Origin: B1 sp964355075
GTDB taxonomy: Bacteria; Bacteroidota; Bacteroidia; UKL13-3
Direction of reading: 5' to 3'
NCBI GenBank assembly: GCA_964355075.1
Contig: CAYHCF010000017.1
Location: 8,800 to 72,799 of the forward strand
DNA: 64,000 bases
This document shows positions 1 to 8,710 of this stretch, piece after piece. Numbering within the stretch: position 1 is the first letter of the stretch; every line of letters starts with the position of its first letter. Both the position numbers and the translations under genes were made by a program. The notes beneath the pieces were generated by a model that had not been told where the DNA came from, searched no databases, and saw only the letters and a program-made list of their open reading frames with translations.

Positions 1-935
1 TACATGTATCGCCGCCAGATAAGCATGGTTATGTAAGTCTGGGAACCTCTGTGGATGTGGCCCGGGCCGCCGCACATAACGCCAAAACCATTATAGCTCA
101 GATAAACCCCAATATGCCAAGAACGCATGGCGATGCCTTTATTCACTTGAATATGATTGATTATGCGGTATATGTAAATGAGCAATTGCCGGAAGTTAGT
201 TATGCCGATGGTACCACCGAGATTTATGCTCAGATAGGAAAAAATGTGGCTGCCCTGGTGGAAGATGGGGCAACCCTGCAAGTAGGAATTGGAACGATTC
301 CTGATAATGTGCTGCAAAATCTTACCTCTCACCGTAACCTGGGTCTGCATACCGAAATGTTTTCGGATGGTGTGATTCCTTTAATTGAAAGTGGCGTAAT
401 CAACAATAGTAAGAAAAAGTTGGTTTTGGGATATTGTGCCTGTGGTTTTTTATTGGGTACCAATAAATTATACAATTTCGTTGACGACAATCCAATCGTA
501 AAATGTCTCGATATCAGCTATGTAAACGACCCACGGGTATTAAGTCTGAATCCAAAAGTAACTGCGATAAATAGTGCCATTGAAGTGGATTTAACGGGTC
601 AGGTCTGCGCTGATTCAATTGGAACCTACCAATACTCAGGTATTGGCGGTCAGATGGATTTTATCAGGGGTGCCGCATTATCAGAAGGAGGAAAACCAAT
701 TATTGCCTTGCCATCCCGAACCGGAAAAGGTATATCGCGTATTACTCCCTATTTAAAACAAGGTGCCGGGGTGGTTACAACCCGCGGACATATACATTGG
801 GTGGTTACCGAATATGGTGCCGTAAATTTATATGGAAGAAACATGGAACAAAGGGCTGAATTGTTAACCTCCATTGCGCATCCCGATGACAGGGAATTAT
901 TAAAAAAAGCCACTTATGAGCGGTTTTTGAAATAA
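1..935 (+). CDS. Acetyl-CoA hydrolase / 4-hydroxybutyrate CoA-transferase family protein, 3' part
   Basis: The frame is open to the left window edge (first full codon at base 3), so the start is outside and about 310 codons are visible. The GTG at 51 is internal. The family moves CoA between acetyl-CoA and a carboxylic acid through a glutamyl-CoA thioester. The fragment carries the family's GIGTIPDN stretch and HTEMFSDG, whose Glu (bases 354-356) I take to be the catalytic residue by similarity to 4-hydroxybutyrate CoA-transferase. The C-terminal signature with GRGHIHWVVTEYG-like residues (about 780-820) is also intact. The acid partner (acetate, butyrate, 4-hydroxybutyrate, succinate) cannot be decided. 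It converges on the amidohydrolase gene with a 62-bp gap. Confidence 0.88.
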   Translation, partial: HVSPPDKHGYVSLGTSVDVARAAAHNAKTIIAQINPNMPRTHGDAFIHLNMIDYAVYVNEQLPEVSYADGTTEIYAQIGKNVAALVEDGATLQVGIGTIPDNVLQNLTSHRNLGLHTEMFSDGVIPLIESGVINNSKKKLVLGYCACGFLLGTNKLYNFVDDNPIVKCLDISYVNDPRVLSLNPKVTAINSAIEVDLTGQVCADSIGTYQYSGIGGQMDFIRGAALSEGGKPIIALPSRTGKGISRITPYLKQGAGVVTTRGHIHWVVTEYGAVNLYGRNMEQRAELLTSIAHPDDRELLKKATYERFLK

Positions 936-997
936 GAATTGAGATTGCGAGAATCGAGAATCGAGACCGGAAATTAATGTGAAATTGAAATGATGTG

Positions 998-2263
998 TTA
1001 ATTGAGACCGTATTTCTTTTTGTATTTCTCAAACAATTTTACCTGATCATTTTTCAAATCAATGGGTTCACCCTGCAAATAAGCCGCTTCAACCCTGCTG
1101 GATTTCATGTCCAAAATATCTCCTTCGCTCATAATAAAGGAGGCGTCTTTTCCAAGTTCAAGACTACCGATTTGTTTTTCTACACCCATAATGATGGCCG
1201 GATTCAGCGTGATGCATTGCAAAGCCTCCTCTTTGCTTAATCCGTATGCCGATGCGGTTCCTGCATTAAACATCACATTGCGAGCCTCCCAACTTCCCCC
1301 TTGTCCGATTGCTAACAAAATGCCCGCCTTAAGTAACTGCGATGGCGTTTTAAAAGGCTGGTCAAGCTCTTCGAAACTGTGCGATGGAAGCCGGTGAACA
1401 GTATTTACCACCACCGGTATCTGGTATTGTAGGATCAGATCAATGAGTAAATAGGCATCCGTGGCACCTACCAAAACTAATTTTATGTTTGGATATTGTT
1501 GTTTGAAAAAGGTAATGCTGCTCACGATACTTTTTGCACCCTGCACATGAATGTATAAGTTTCTTGAGCCATTAAACAAGCCTTTCATGGCATCCAGTCT
1601 GGCATTAAACGATTCGGGCTTTTGAAGCTTTGCATATTGTTCAGCCTCTGCAAAAAAGATTTTAATATTATTCAATTGTTTCTCCAGATTCTTAGATCTG
1701 CTGCTATCGGGGTCGTTGATAATAGTGGTTTCCGGCCAGTTAAGGTGTATCCCTTCATCTGCTTTCACAACGGCATCTTCCCAATTCCATGCCCACGTTT
1801 TCATGAGGCTGGATTGGCCACTCAAAATGCCTCCCTGAGGCACACATTGTGTATATAAAATTCCATTAACGGTGGCAGTAGGAAGAATTTTTGAATCGGT
1901 ATTATAAGCAATAAGTGCACGAACATTTGGGTTCAGCATACCATTCTCACGGTAATCGCGGGTAGCCCTTACTTCGTCAATTTCATTCAGACCCATAAAA
2001 TTATTCATACAAATAATGCCCGGATAAATGTGCTTGCCGGTGCCATCAATCACCTTGGCGTTTTTATAAAAACTGGTCTGTCCTTTTCCAATGTCAACAA
2101 TTTTTCCAAGATTAAAAGCAATAATGCCCTGCTCAATAAGCTGTCCATTACCAATATGTATCGTTGCATTGGTAATCAGGGTAACTTGTTGTTGGGCGTA
2201 AACTGTTCTTACTGCTGCAAAAAGCAGAAAAAATAATATGGTAGATAAAGGTTTCAGGTTCAT
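998..2263 (-). CDS. Secreted amidohydrolase-like protein, probably catalytically inactive
   Basis: 421 aa. I start at 2263 because the residues after it (MNLKPLSTILFFLL...VYAQ) form a clean signal peptide. An ATG at 2326 would add 21 polar residues and lies 8 bp after the upstream stop. The fold follows imidazolonepropionase-like amidohydrolases: an N-terminal urease-type beta sandwich, then the barrel, ending with the family's LNPAIIMGVEKQIGSLELGKDASF segment. The metal sites look lost. Where the active paralogue next door has HSH this protein reads MNNFMG, the later THILEG His is replaced (VGATDA), and the NSDD Asp region reads GQGG. It is probably co-transcribed with the gene upstream and may be its non-catalytic partner. 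The loss of ligands is seen; the partner role is inferred. Confidence 0.8.
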   Translation of the reverse strand: MNLKPLSTILFFLLFAAVRTVYAQQQVTLITNATIHIGNGQLIEQGIIAFNLGKIVDIGKGQTSFYKNAKVIDGTGKHIYPGIICMNNFMGLNEIDEVRATRDYRENGMLNPNVRALIAYNTDSKILPTATVNGILYTQCVPQGGILSGQSSLMKTWAWNWEDAVVKADEGIHLNWPETTIINDPDSSRSKNLEKQLNNIKIFFAEAEQYAKLQKPESFNARLDAMKGLFNGSRNLYIHVQGAKSIVSSITFFKQQYPNIKLVLVGATDAYLLIDLILQYQIPVVVNTVHRLPSHSFEELDQPFKTPSQLLKAGILLAIGQGGSWEARNVMFNAGTASAYGLSKEEALQCITLNPAIIMGVEKQIGSLELGKDASFIMSEGDILDMKSSRVEAAYLQGEPIDLKNDQVKLFEKYKKKYGLN

Positions 2264-2333
2264 AAATTGTTTCGCGGTTTTTAAGTAAAAACGCAACTGT
2301 TTAAGTGCCTTGTGTTTGTTTTCCATTTGGCTT

Positions 2334-5309
2334 TTATTTACTATCGCAATGGTAATCAACATCTACGGCCGACACTTTGCGCTCGGCATTTTCACCATTC
2401 TGTTTAGCAAGAATCATTTTATGGATGATGCGTTGGCGTTCAGCCTGTATCTGTTTTCGCTGCGCTTCATCCTGCCCGATACTATAATAGCAAACACCAT
2501 CAACCCAGGTCATTTCTGCTTTTGCGTATATACTTAGGGGATTATCACTCCACAAAACAAGATCGGCATCTTTTCCTTCTTTGATGCTTCCCATTTGTTT
2601 ATCTAAATGCAACATTTTTGCCGGATTTAAAGTTACCATTTTCCAGGCATCTTCTTCGCTGATATTTCCATATTTCACTATTTTGGCCGCTTCCTGATTG
2701 AGCCGCCTTCCCATTTCGGCGTCATCACTGTTAATGGCCGTTGTTATTCCCATATTATTGAGGATGGCAGCGTTTTGCGGAATGGCTTCAATTACCTCAT
2801 ATTTATACGCCCACCAATCGGCAAAGGAACTTGCATTTGCACCATGAGCTTTCATTTTGTCGGCCACTTTATACCCTTCCAGAATATGCGTAAAAGTATT
2901 CACTTTAAAACCAAAACTATCTGCAACATGCATCAACATATTGATTTCGCTTTGCACATAACTGTGGCAAGTTATAAAACGTTTTTTATTAAGTATTTCA
3001 ACCAGGGCGTCCAGCTCCAGATCCTTAGGTGTATATTTAGGTTCACCTTTAAGTTTTTGCTCATATTCTTTAGCGCGAATGAAGGCGTCAAAATATACCT
3101 GCTCAATTCCCATGCGGGTTTGCGGATATCTTTGGGTTTCGATTCCCCAATTACTTTGCTTCACATTTTCACCAAGAGCAAATTTAATGAAGCCCTCGGC
3201 ATTTGTAATTTTCATGGCTTCCGGCGCCATGCCCCAACGAAATTTTATGATGCTGCTTTGTCCGCCAACCGGGTTACAGCTGCCATGCAATTGCTGACAA
3301 GCAATGACTCCACCGGCTAATTGCCGGTATATATTGATATCATCCGGGTTCACCACGTCGCCAATTCTTACCTCTGCAGTAATTGCCTGAGTACATTCAT
3401 TTACACCGCGATAAATACCAATATGCGAGTGCTCATCAATAATACCACTGGTAAGCTGTTTACCTGTGGCGTCAATTATTTTTGCATCTTTCAAGGTCAA
3501 ATTCTTGCCTATGCCTACTATTTTTCCTTTGCTGATTGCAACATCCGTTTGCGTCAAAATCCCTTCTTTCTCATTGGTCCAAACCCTGGCATTTTTAAAA
3601 AGAATTGTTTCAGCTGTTGGCAGTACCGTATTTCCGTAATCGGTAAACGGAAAAAGGATATTTCCATAGCCAATGCGCGCATTTGTGTCATTTTGGGACT
3701 TCTTTTGCGTGTTTTCAAAAAATGTCGCATTAAAGTTTTTGTAAGTGCCATCAGGCATTTGAGCTTTTCCGGTCAAAATTTTAGCTTGTAAGCTTCTAAT
3801 GTCGCATTCCGCTACCCAAACTTCAATGCGAACCAAATTTTCGGCTGTTTTTGTCGATTTAAAAGAAATCACGATCAAACCCAGGCCTTTTTGAACCGTA
3901 ACTTTTAGCGTGTCTTTGGCAAATATTGTACCTTCATATTTTGGACTCTTGCCAGTAATATTTAGTATCGCTGAATCATAACCGGACAGTTGAATTTTAT
4001 ATCTTCCCGAAAGTTGAATTTCGTCAGAAGCGTGGAGTATTTGTTGTTTACCTAAAGTCCAATGTTCATGAATGATGGCGTCTTTCTCGAAAATATTTTT
4101 ATTGCTGATAAAAAAATTTGCCAGCATTCCTGTTCGTAAAGCACCTAATTGCTTTTCTGCTTTAATCCATTTTGCCGGTGTGCCGGTAAGGGCCTGCAAA
4201 GCTTGTTCTTGAGTTAAACCATATTGAACCGCTTTTCTGAGATTTTTTAAAAACTCATTTGCATCTGTGCAACCTGAGGAAGTAAGTGCAAATGAAATAT
4301 TTGCTTTGGCGAGCATCATCGGATTTGCAGGGGCCAATTCCCAGTGTTTTAAGTCCGTTAAACTGATGTATCGTGCATCAAAAGGATCTTCTACTTCATA
4401 GGGTTTTGGAAAGTTCAAGGGAATAATTAGCGGGGAGTTCGTTGCTTTTATTTCAGTCAAACGCTGGTATTCATCACCGGCGCCTTTTATGATGTAGGTA
4501 GTATTAAATTCTGAGCCAATTTTGGCCGCTCTTAAAACAGCATATTTGTTTTCGGCTTCAAATAGGGTGGGCAATGTTTTTAGTTTATTAAATGCCTCCA
4601 GGCTCAAGTTTTGTTCTTTGTTTTGTTTGCCGAACCAATCCGCATCGTAGTAGGTTTGCCGGATGAGGGCAACGGTTCCCATGGCCGAACCCGGATAATC
4701 CTGTGTGCTTGAGCCTTTGTTAAAACTAAATCCTGCTGCCGCTGTCGGATTCAATAGGAGTTCCTGTTCATTGCCTTTTCCGGTAATGACCAAAGCCGCC
4801 GAACCTCTGAAAACACCATCCTGCAAAGCGCTTAGGGTGGAACCGAAACCACTTTCCAAATAAAAATTGCTTCGCCTTTCATTATACTGAAAAAAAGCTG
4901 AAGCGTTAAAATCAGCTCTGATCGCGTCATTCCATACATATGCTCCTTTTTTGTTATTCGAGTATTGTTCCCGGGTTTTGGTATTATTTTCCCATTTTAT
5001 GCCATAGTTGCTGTATAAATCTATGAAAGAGGCATACACAAACATTCCCTTTATATCAATCACTTTGGCCTCTTTAGGAATAACAATTCCGGAACCCACA
5101 TTCTCAATCTTGCCCTCTTTAACGATCAACGTTCCATTCTCAATCCGGGTTTGCGGATCTATTTGCAGGGTTGCATGGATCAGCGCATAATAAGCCGGCC
5201 TTACATCATGCGGTCCATTAACCGGAAAGGTAGTTTGGCCTAAACAAATATTTGATAAAAAACACAATAGCGCGTAAAAAATCAAATGTTTTATGAAATC
5301 ATACATCAT
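2334..5309 (-). CDS. Tandem two-domain secreted amidohydrolase
   Basis: 991 aa, about twice the size of a single amidohydrolase. I start at the ATG at 5309 (or 5306), just before a signal peptide (YDFIKHLIFYALLCF...CLGQ); the frame stays open to a codon at 5333. Residues about 30-420 form a first amidohydrolase domain in which the usual HxH reads LYSNYG, so it appears inactive. Residues about 560-930 form a second domain with intact ligands: HSH at 627-629, His in TCHSY near 782, His in FTHILEG near 808 and the Asp pair in NSDD near 862. Family members hydrolyse cyclic amides or dipeptides with one or two metal ions; the substrate is unknown. The next gene encodes another degenerate domain. 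Confidence 0.87.
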   Translation of the reverse strand: MMYDFIKHLIFYALLCFLSNICLGQTTFPVNGPHDVRPAYYALIHATLQIDPQTRIENGTLIVKEGKIENVGSGIVIPKEAKVIDIKGMFVYASFIDLYSNYGIKWENNTKTREQYSNNKKGAYVWNDAIRADFNASAFFQYNERRSNFYLESGFGSTLSALQDGVFRGSAALVITGKGNEQELLLNPTAAAGFSFNKGSSTQDYPGSAMGTVALIRQTYYDADWFGKQNKEQNLSLEAFNKLKTLPTLFEAENKYAVLRAAKIGSEFNTTYIIKGAGDEYQRLTEIKATNSPLIIPLNFPKPYEVEDPFDARYISLTDLKHWELAPANPMMLAKANISFALTSSGCTDANEFLKNLRKAVQYGLTQEQALQALTGTPAKWIKAEKQLGALRTGMLANFFISNKNIFEKDAIIHEHWTLGKQQILHASDEIQLSGRYKIQLSGYDSAILNITGKSPKYEGTIFAKDTLKVTVQKGLGLIVISFKSTKTAENLVRIEVWVAECDIRSLQAKILTGKAQMPDGTYKNFNATFFENTQKKSQNDTNARIGYGNILFPFTDYGNTVLPTAETILFKNARVWTNEKEGILTQTDVAISKGKIVGIGKNLTLKDAKIIDATGKQLTSGIIDEHSHIGIYRGVNECTQAITAEVRIGDVVNPDDINIYRQLAGGVIACQQLHGSCNPVGGQSSIIKFRWGMAPEAMKITNAEGFIKFALGENVKQSNWGIETQRYPQTRMGIEQVYFDAFIRAKEYEQKLKGEPKYTPKDLELDALVEILNKKRFITCHSYVQSEINMLMHVADSFGFKVNTFTHILEGYKVADKMKAHGANASSFADWWAYKYEVIEAIPQNAAILNNMGITTAINSDDAEMGRRLNQEAAKIVKYGNISEEDAWKMVTLNPAKMLHLDKQMGSIKEGKDADLVLWSDNPLSIYAKAEMTWVDGVCYYSIGQDEAQRKQIQAERQRIIHKMILAKQNGENAERKVSAVDVDYHCDSK

Positions 5310-5884
5310 TGTAAATGAATAAAAAAAGAGCAATATATATGTTTAAGGCTGACCAAAAAATATTCAGGCAAAATAATACATAAACGGACGGTTTTTTATT
5401 TATTACAGTGCCCCATCAAAAGAGTGGTGTGTGAGCGCAAATACCATGCAGGAGGAGAAAGTGAGGAAATGCTAAAAAAGCAGGTGTTCTCCCTGACTTT
5501 TTTCATGATGAGGCGTAAAAATATGAAGCAGTAAAATAGTAGAAAAGGATAGGAGAATATTTCAATAATTGCAATTTAATAATTATTTTGAATTTAAGCT
5601 ATTTTCAAAAAAAAATAATGCCTTGATTCATATCACCATACATATTAATTCGCACCATAACTTTGTGGTGACTAATTACTACAGTTATGAGTCTTAATTT
5701 CTTCTATGCGGCCTTATTTAGCACATTAATCAAACAGAACTGAAATAGAAAATTTGCCAACTAATAACATTTTATCTTACGTTAATGGCAGTCTACATAA
5801 AGAAAACAACAGCCTGAAAAATATTTTTCTTGAAAAGTTGACTTTATTTAGTTCCTTTGCTATCAACAAATTAATAGCATTGTT
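5310..5884. other. Intergenic region, about 575 bp, no gene recognised
   Basis: AT-rich stretch between divergent genes. I found no plausible coding frame and no tRNA-like sequence. The right end holds a promoter for the small lipoprotein gene. The middle (about 5400-5540) is less AT-rich and purine-rich but I see no clear hairpin or known RNA. Confidence 0.6.
5830..5859 (+). promoter_or_regulatory. Bacteroidota-type promoter upstream of the 181-aa lipoprotein gene
   Basis: TTG at 5830-5832, 19 bp, then TTCCTTTG at 5852-5859, which matches the Bacteroidota -33/-7 pattern TTTG-N19/21-TAnnTTTG with one mismatch in the -7 element. It lies 26 bp before the ATG. Confidence 0.5.
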
Positions 5885-6430
5885 ATGAAAATACAATTAA
5901 TCATTACAGCAGTTGCAATATTAATGGTTGCATCCTGCAAGAAGGCAAACGAAGATTTTATAGGGCCATCTACCACTAATGGTAAAGATCTCATGAAATC
6001 GAACCCTGTTACCAGATCACTATCCGGCTCAATCCAATACGCACTCACGACAACCCAAAATTTACCTTGCGCCTGCAATACTGGTTTCTTTTCTAGTGGA
6101 ATCTATGCCGGATCAGGAACTTTAACACATTTAGGTTTGTCTTCTTCTCTCATTAATCCTTGTGTAACATATACTGCATCAGGTCTTTATGTGGGAACAG
6201 AATGCAATACATTAATTGCAGCAAATGGGGATGAATTGCATTGCCTGATTCTTCCTTATAATCTCTATTGGGGGCCTGGCGGTAATGCGTCCGGAGTTTC
6301 TCAGGTTACTATAACAGGTGGAACGGGTAGATTTACTGGTGCTACCGGCCAATTATCCGGTGTGGTAACTATTCATACTACCACTCAAACAGCAGATTTT
6401 ACAAGTATTAGCGGTACAGTTACTTATTAA
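5885..6430 (+). CDS. Small secreted lipoprotein, function unknown
   Basis: 181 aa. The N-terminus is a lipoprotein signal (lysine, hydrophobic stretch, lipobox VASC with Cys18) followed by KK, as in many Bacteroidota envelope lipoproteins. The C-terminal half is rich in Gly, Thr and Ser and carries a GTGRFTGATGQLSG segment that recalls the beta-barrel 'TGTGxFxGATG' turn of dirigent/allene-oxide-cyclase-like proteins. That is weak similarity only. Four cysteines lie between residues 60 and 105 (CAC, C, C) and could form disulfides. It has its own promoter and is followed by a T9SS cargo gene on the same strand 144 bp away. I do not recognise a function. Confidence 0.75.
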   Translation: MKIQLIITAVAILMVASCKKANEDFIGPSTTNGKDLMKSNPVTRSLSGSIQYALTTTQNLPCACNTGFFSSGIYAGSGTLTHLGLSSSLINPCVTYTASGLYVGTECNTLIAANGDELHCLILPYNLYWGPGGNASGVSQVTITGGTGRFTGATGQLSGVVTIHTTTQTADFTSISGTVTY

Positions 6431-6574
6431 TTCAGAAGATTACTCTTCCAAAAAAGCAAATCCCCGGAATTGCCTAGTGTCTGATCTTTGTCTTGGGATA
6501 CACTCTTTTTTATTGAGGGAAATATTGTTACCTCCTTCTTTTGTAACATTGTGAGCAAATCGTTTCTCTACAGC

Positions 6575-7489
6575 ATGAAAAAAATATTATTTTTCTGCAC
6601 GGTCATTCTCTCCGGATATTTTTCAAAAGCACAATTAGCTCCTGTTAATACAGAGTGGTATTTTGGTTCAGCATGGGAAAGCCCCCCATGGGTCGAAACC
6701 AGTTTTATGTACCGTTGCGAAAAGGATACGCTGATTAATGGGAAAACCTTTTCTGCCATACAAGAGTACTTAAAGCTGAAGGCTGCCGAAAGAGTATATA
6801 TGCGAAAGGATTCTGGAAAAGTGTTTTATTTTTTTGAAGGAAAAGAGTATTTGTATTTTGATTTCACGGCAAAAAAAGGAGATACCCTTTACCTGGATAT
6901 TTTGAAATCTACTTCTCAAACATCGTATCAGGTTTTAGCAAAAACACCCGTTTTGATAGCAAATATTTTTTATGAAAAGAATAATAAACAGGGCAGTACA
7001 GATTCGGTGAAGTCCTTCAGCATAGCCGGATTTTTATCAAGCTGGCAAGTTTCAAATACGGTGAGTGAAATGTTGTTGAATAACCATGTTGACTATAGTT
7101 TTATTTCGCTGCAACGCTCGCCTTCTATGGCCACTTATAACTACCTTCGTTGTTATATGGATGAATTTTATATATTTCATTCCGACAGCCGTTTTAATTC
7201 GCAACGAACCTGCAATTTTGAAAGTGTTGGCATGGATGAAATGATTGAAAACGATTTCCTGAAAATTTATCCAAACCCCGGTAGGGAAAAATTATTTTTT
7301 AAAATACCGCAGCAGTTACGAATCAACACCATAGAAATATTTGATATTACAGGTAAGGCCATCAAATCGGTTCTGCCAACAGCCCTGAATGAAGTTGAAA
7401 TAGCTGATTTGCCTGAGGGAATTTATTTTATAAAAGTGTTTGCTTCTGATAAGATATTCGTCCGGAAATTTGTGAAAACAGGAGTGTAA
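6575..7489 (+). CDS. Secreted protein with T9SS type A C-terminal sorting domain
   Basis: 304 aa. I start at ATG 6575 because MKKILFFCTVILSGYFSKAQ is a signal peptide; the frame extends upstream to a TTG at 6488 that would put 29 odd residues before it. The last 75 or so residues form a type A type IX secretion sorting domain: IYPNPGREKL, then a beta strand with IEIFDITGKAIKS, then LPEGIYFIKVF and a basic end. The mature part (about 25-225) is rich in Tyr and Phe and has no domain I recognise. The protein should cross the outer membrane and be released or surface-attached. It converges on ddl with a 24-bp gap. Confidence 0.85.
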   Translation: MKKILFFCTVILSGYFSKAQLAPVNTEWYFGSAWESPPWVETSFMYRCEKDTLINGKTFSAIQEYLKLKAAERVYMRKDSGKVFYFFEGKEYLYFDFTAKKGDTLYLDILKSTSQTSYQVLAKTPVLIANIFYEKNNKQGSTDSVKSFSIAGFLSSWQVSNTVSEMLLNNHVDYSFISLQRSPSMATYNYLRCYMDEFYIFHSDSRFNSQRTCNFESVGMDEMIENDFLKIYPNPGREKLFFKIPQQLRINTIEIFDITGKAIKSVLPTALNEVEIADLPEGIYFIKVFASDKIFVRKFVKTGV

Positions 7490-7513
7490 AAGATTTTTCA
7501 TCCCCCAAAATTT

Positions 7514-8698
7514 CTACATTAATTTCCCCGACAGCTTTGAGCCGTCAACACTAAACAATACGTTTGATTTGAAGCTTTTCTTTACCTTATTGTTTTTGCC
7601 AAAACGTTTGATCGCGGTTTCAATTATTTCCGAAATTAGTGCCGTAAATTTTTTGTCGCTTGCCTCCCACAGGTAAAAGGCCAGAGACCCCGGTATTGTG
7701 TTGATCTCATTCAGATAGACCTGATTTGTTGATTCATCCACGATAAAATCAATCCGAACGACCCCCGAACAATCCAGGTGTTTGAAAATGCGCCTTGCAT
7801 ACGCTTGTATTTCCTCTTTTTGAGCCGCGGGGATTGATGCCGGGATTTTTCGTTTCGTTCCTGCCATGCCTTCTGCAGAAGGGCCCGAGGACATATACTT
7901 TTCATCAAAACTCAGCAAATCACTGCCGGATATAATGGGTTCTTCGCATTCAGAAACTTCAATGCCATTTGGTGTTTCTGCTACCGAACAATTAACCTCT
8001 TTGATGGCCGAAACAAATCTTTCAATAAGTATATTATTTGAGTAAGCAGCAGACAAATCAAGCGCATTCTCAAGTTCCTCTTTCTTCGTGGCTTTGCTAA
8101 CCCCAACACTAGATCCTAAATCATTGGGTTTTACGATAAGCGGATAAGGAAAACAAGCGGTGATGGCGGCCAGACTCTTTTCTTTGTCCCTGAACCAACT
8201 ATCCGCATCTAAGCGGTAGTACTCAATTACCGGAATGTTTATGGCTTTGCAAATCTCTTTGGTAATAGATTTATTCATGCATATGGCCGAAGAAAACACG
8301 TTTGAGCCCGCATAAGGGATATTCATGATTTCAAAAAGGCCCTGGAAGCAGCCGTCCTCACCATAGCTGCCATGAAAAACAGGAAGCGCCACATCAATCC
8401 TGGTAATAACTTTACTTGATTTTAGAATGCCTTCGGGGTAACTAAAAAGTACGCCTTCATTCGCATTAAGTGAAGGAATTACCTTTCGGCTATTCTTAAT
8501 CAACTCTTGGAAGTTTTTGAAATTGTCAATATACATCAACCAATTTCCGGTATACCAAATGCCTTCTTTTGTGATGTAAACCGGTGTTATATCAAATTTG
8601 TTTTTGTCAATTGCCTTGATAACCTGTAAGGCTGAGATAATTGAAATTTCGTGTTCAACTGAGCGACCACCAAAAAAGACTCCTATGTTTTTTTTCAT
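7514..8698 (-). CDS. ddl: D-alanine--D-alanine ligase family protein (ATP-grasp)
   Basis: 394 aa. It ligates two D-Ala (or D-Ala and a related acid) with ATP to make the end of the peptidoglycan stem peptide. N-terminal signature FFGGRSVEHEIS (8-19), substrate loop HGSYGEDGCFQG, ATP-grasp core with IVKPNDLGSSVGV, and the metal-binding Asp...NEINTIPG near the C-terminus are all intact. The omega-loop region reads FDEKYMSSGPS...GTKRKIPA rather than the usual YDYEAKY form of housekeeping Ddl, so acceptor specificity may differ. The C-terminal 30 residues (basic, after RFGKNNK) are an extension. It is the last gene of a three-gene operon, 12 bp after the MurF-like gene. Confidence 0.92.
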   Translation of the reverse strand: MKKNIGVFFGGRSVEHEISIISALQVIKAIDKNKFDITPVYITKEGIWYTGNWLMYIDNFKNFQELIKNSRKVIPSLNANEGVLFSYPEGILKSSKVITRIDVALPVFHGSYGEDGCFQGLFEIMNIPYAGSNVFSSAICMNKSITKEICKAINIPVIEYYRLDADSWFRDKEKSLAAITACFPYPLIVKPNDLGSSVGVSKATKKEELENALDLSAAYSNNILIERFVSAIKEVNCSVAETPNGIEVSECEEPIISGSDLLSFDEKYMSSGPSAEGMAGTKRKIPASIPAAQKEEIQAYARRIFKHLDCSGVVRIDFIVDESTNQVYLNEINTIPGSLAFYLWEASDKKFTALISEIIETAIKRFGKNNKVKKSFKSNVLFSVDGSKLSGKLM

Positions 8699-8710
8699 TC
8701 CTTATATGTT

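Noticed and set aside
2775..3791. Plus-strand frames of 181 and 156 codons
   Set aside because: They are antisense shadows inside the long amidohydrolase gene and have no domain or usual composition.
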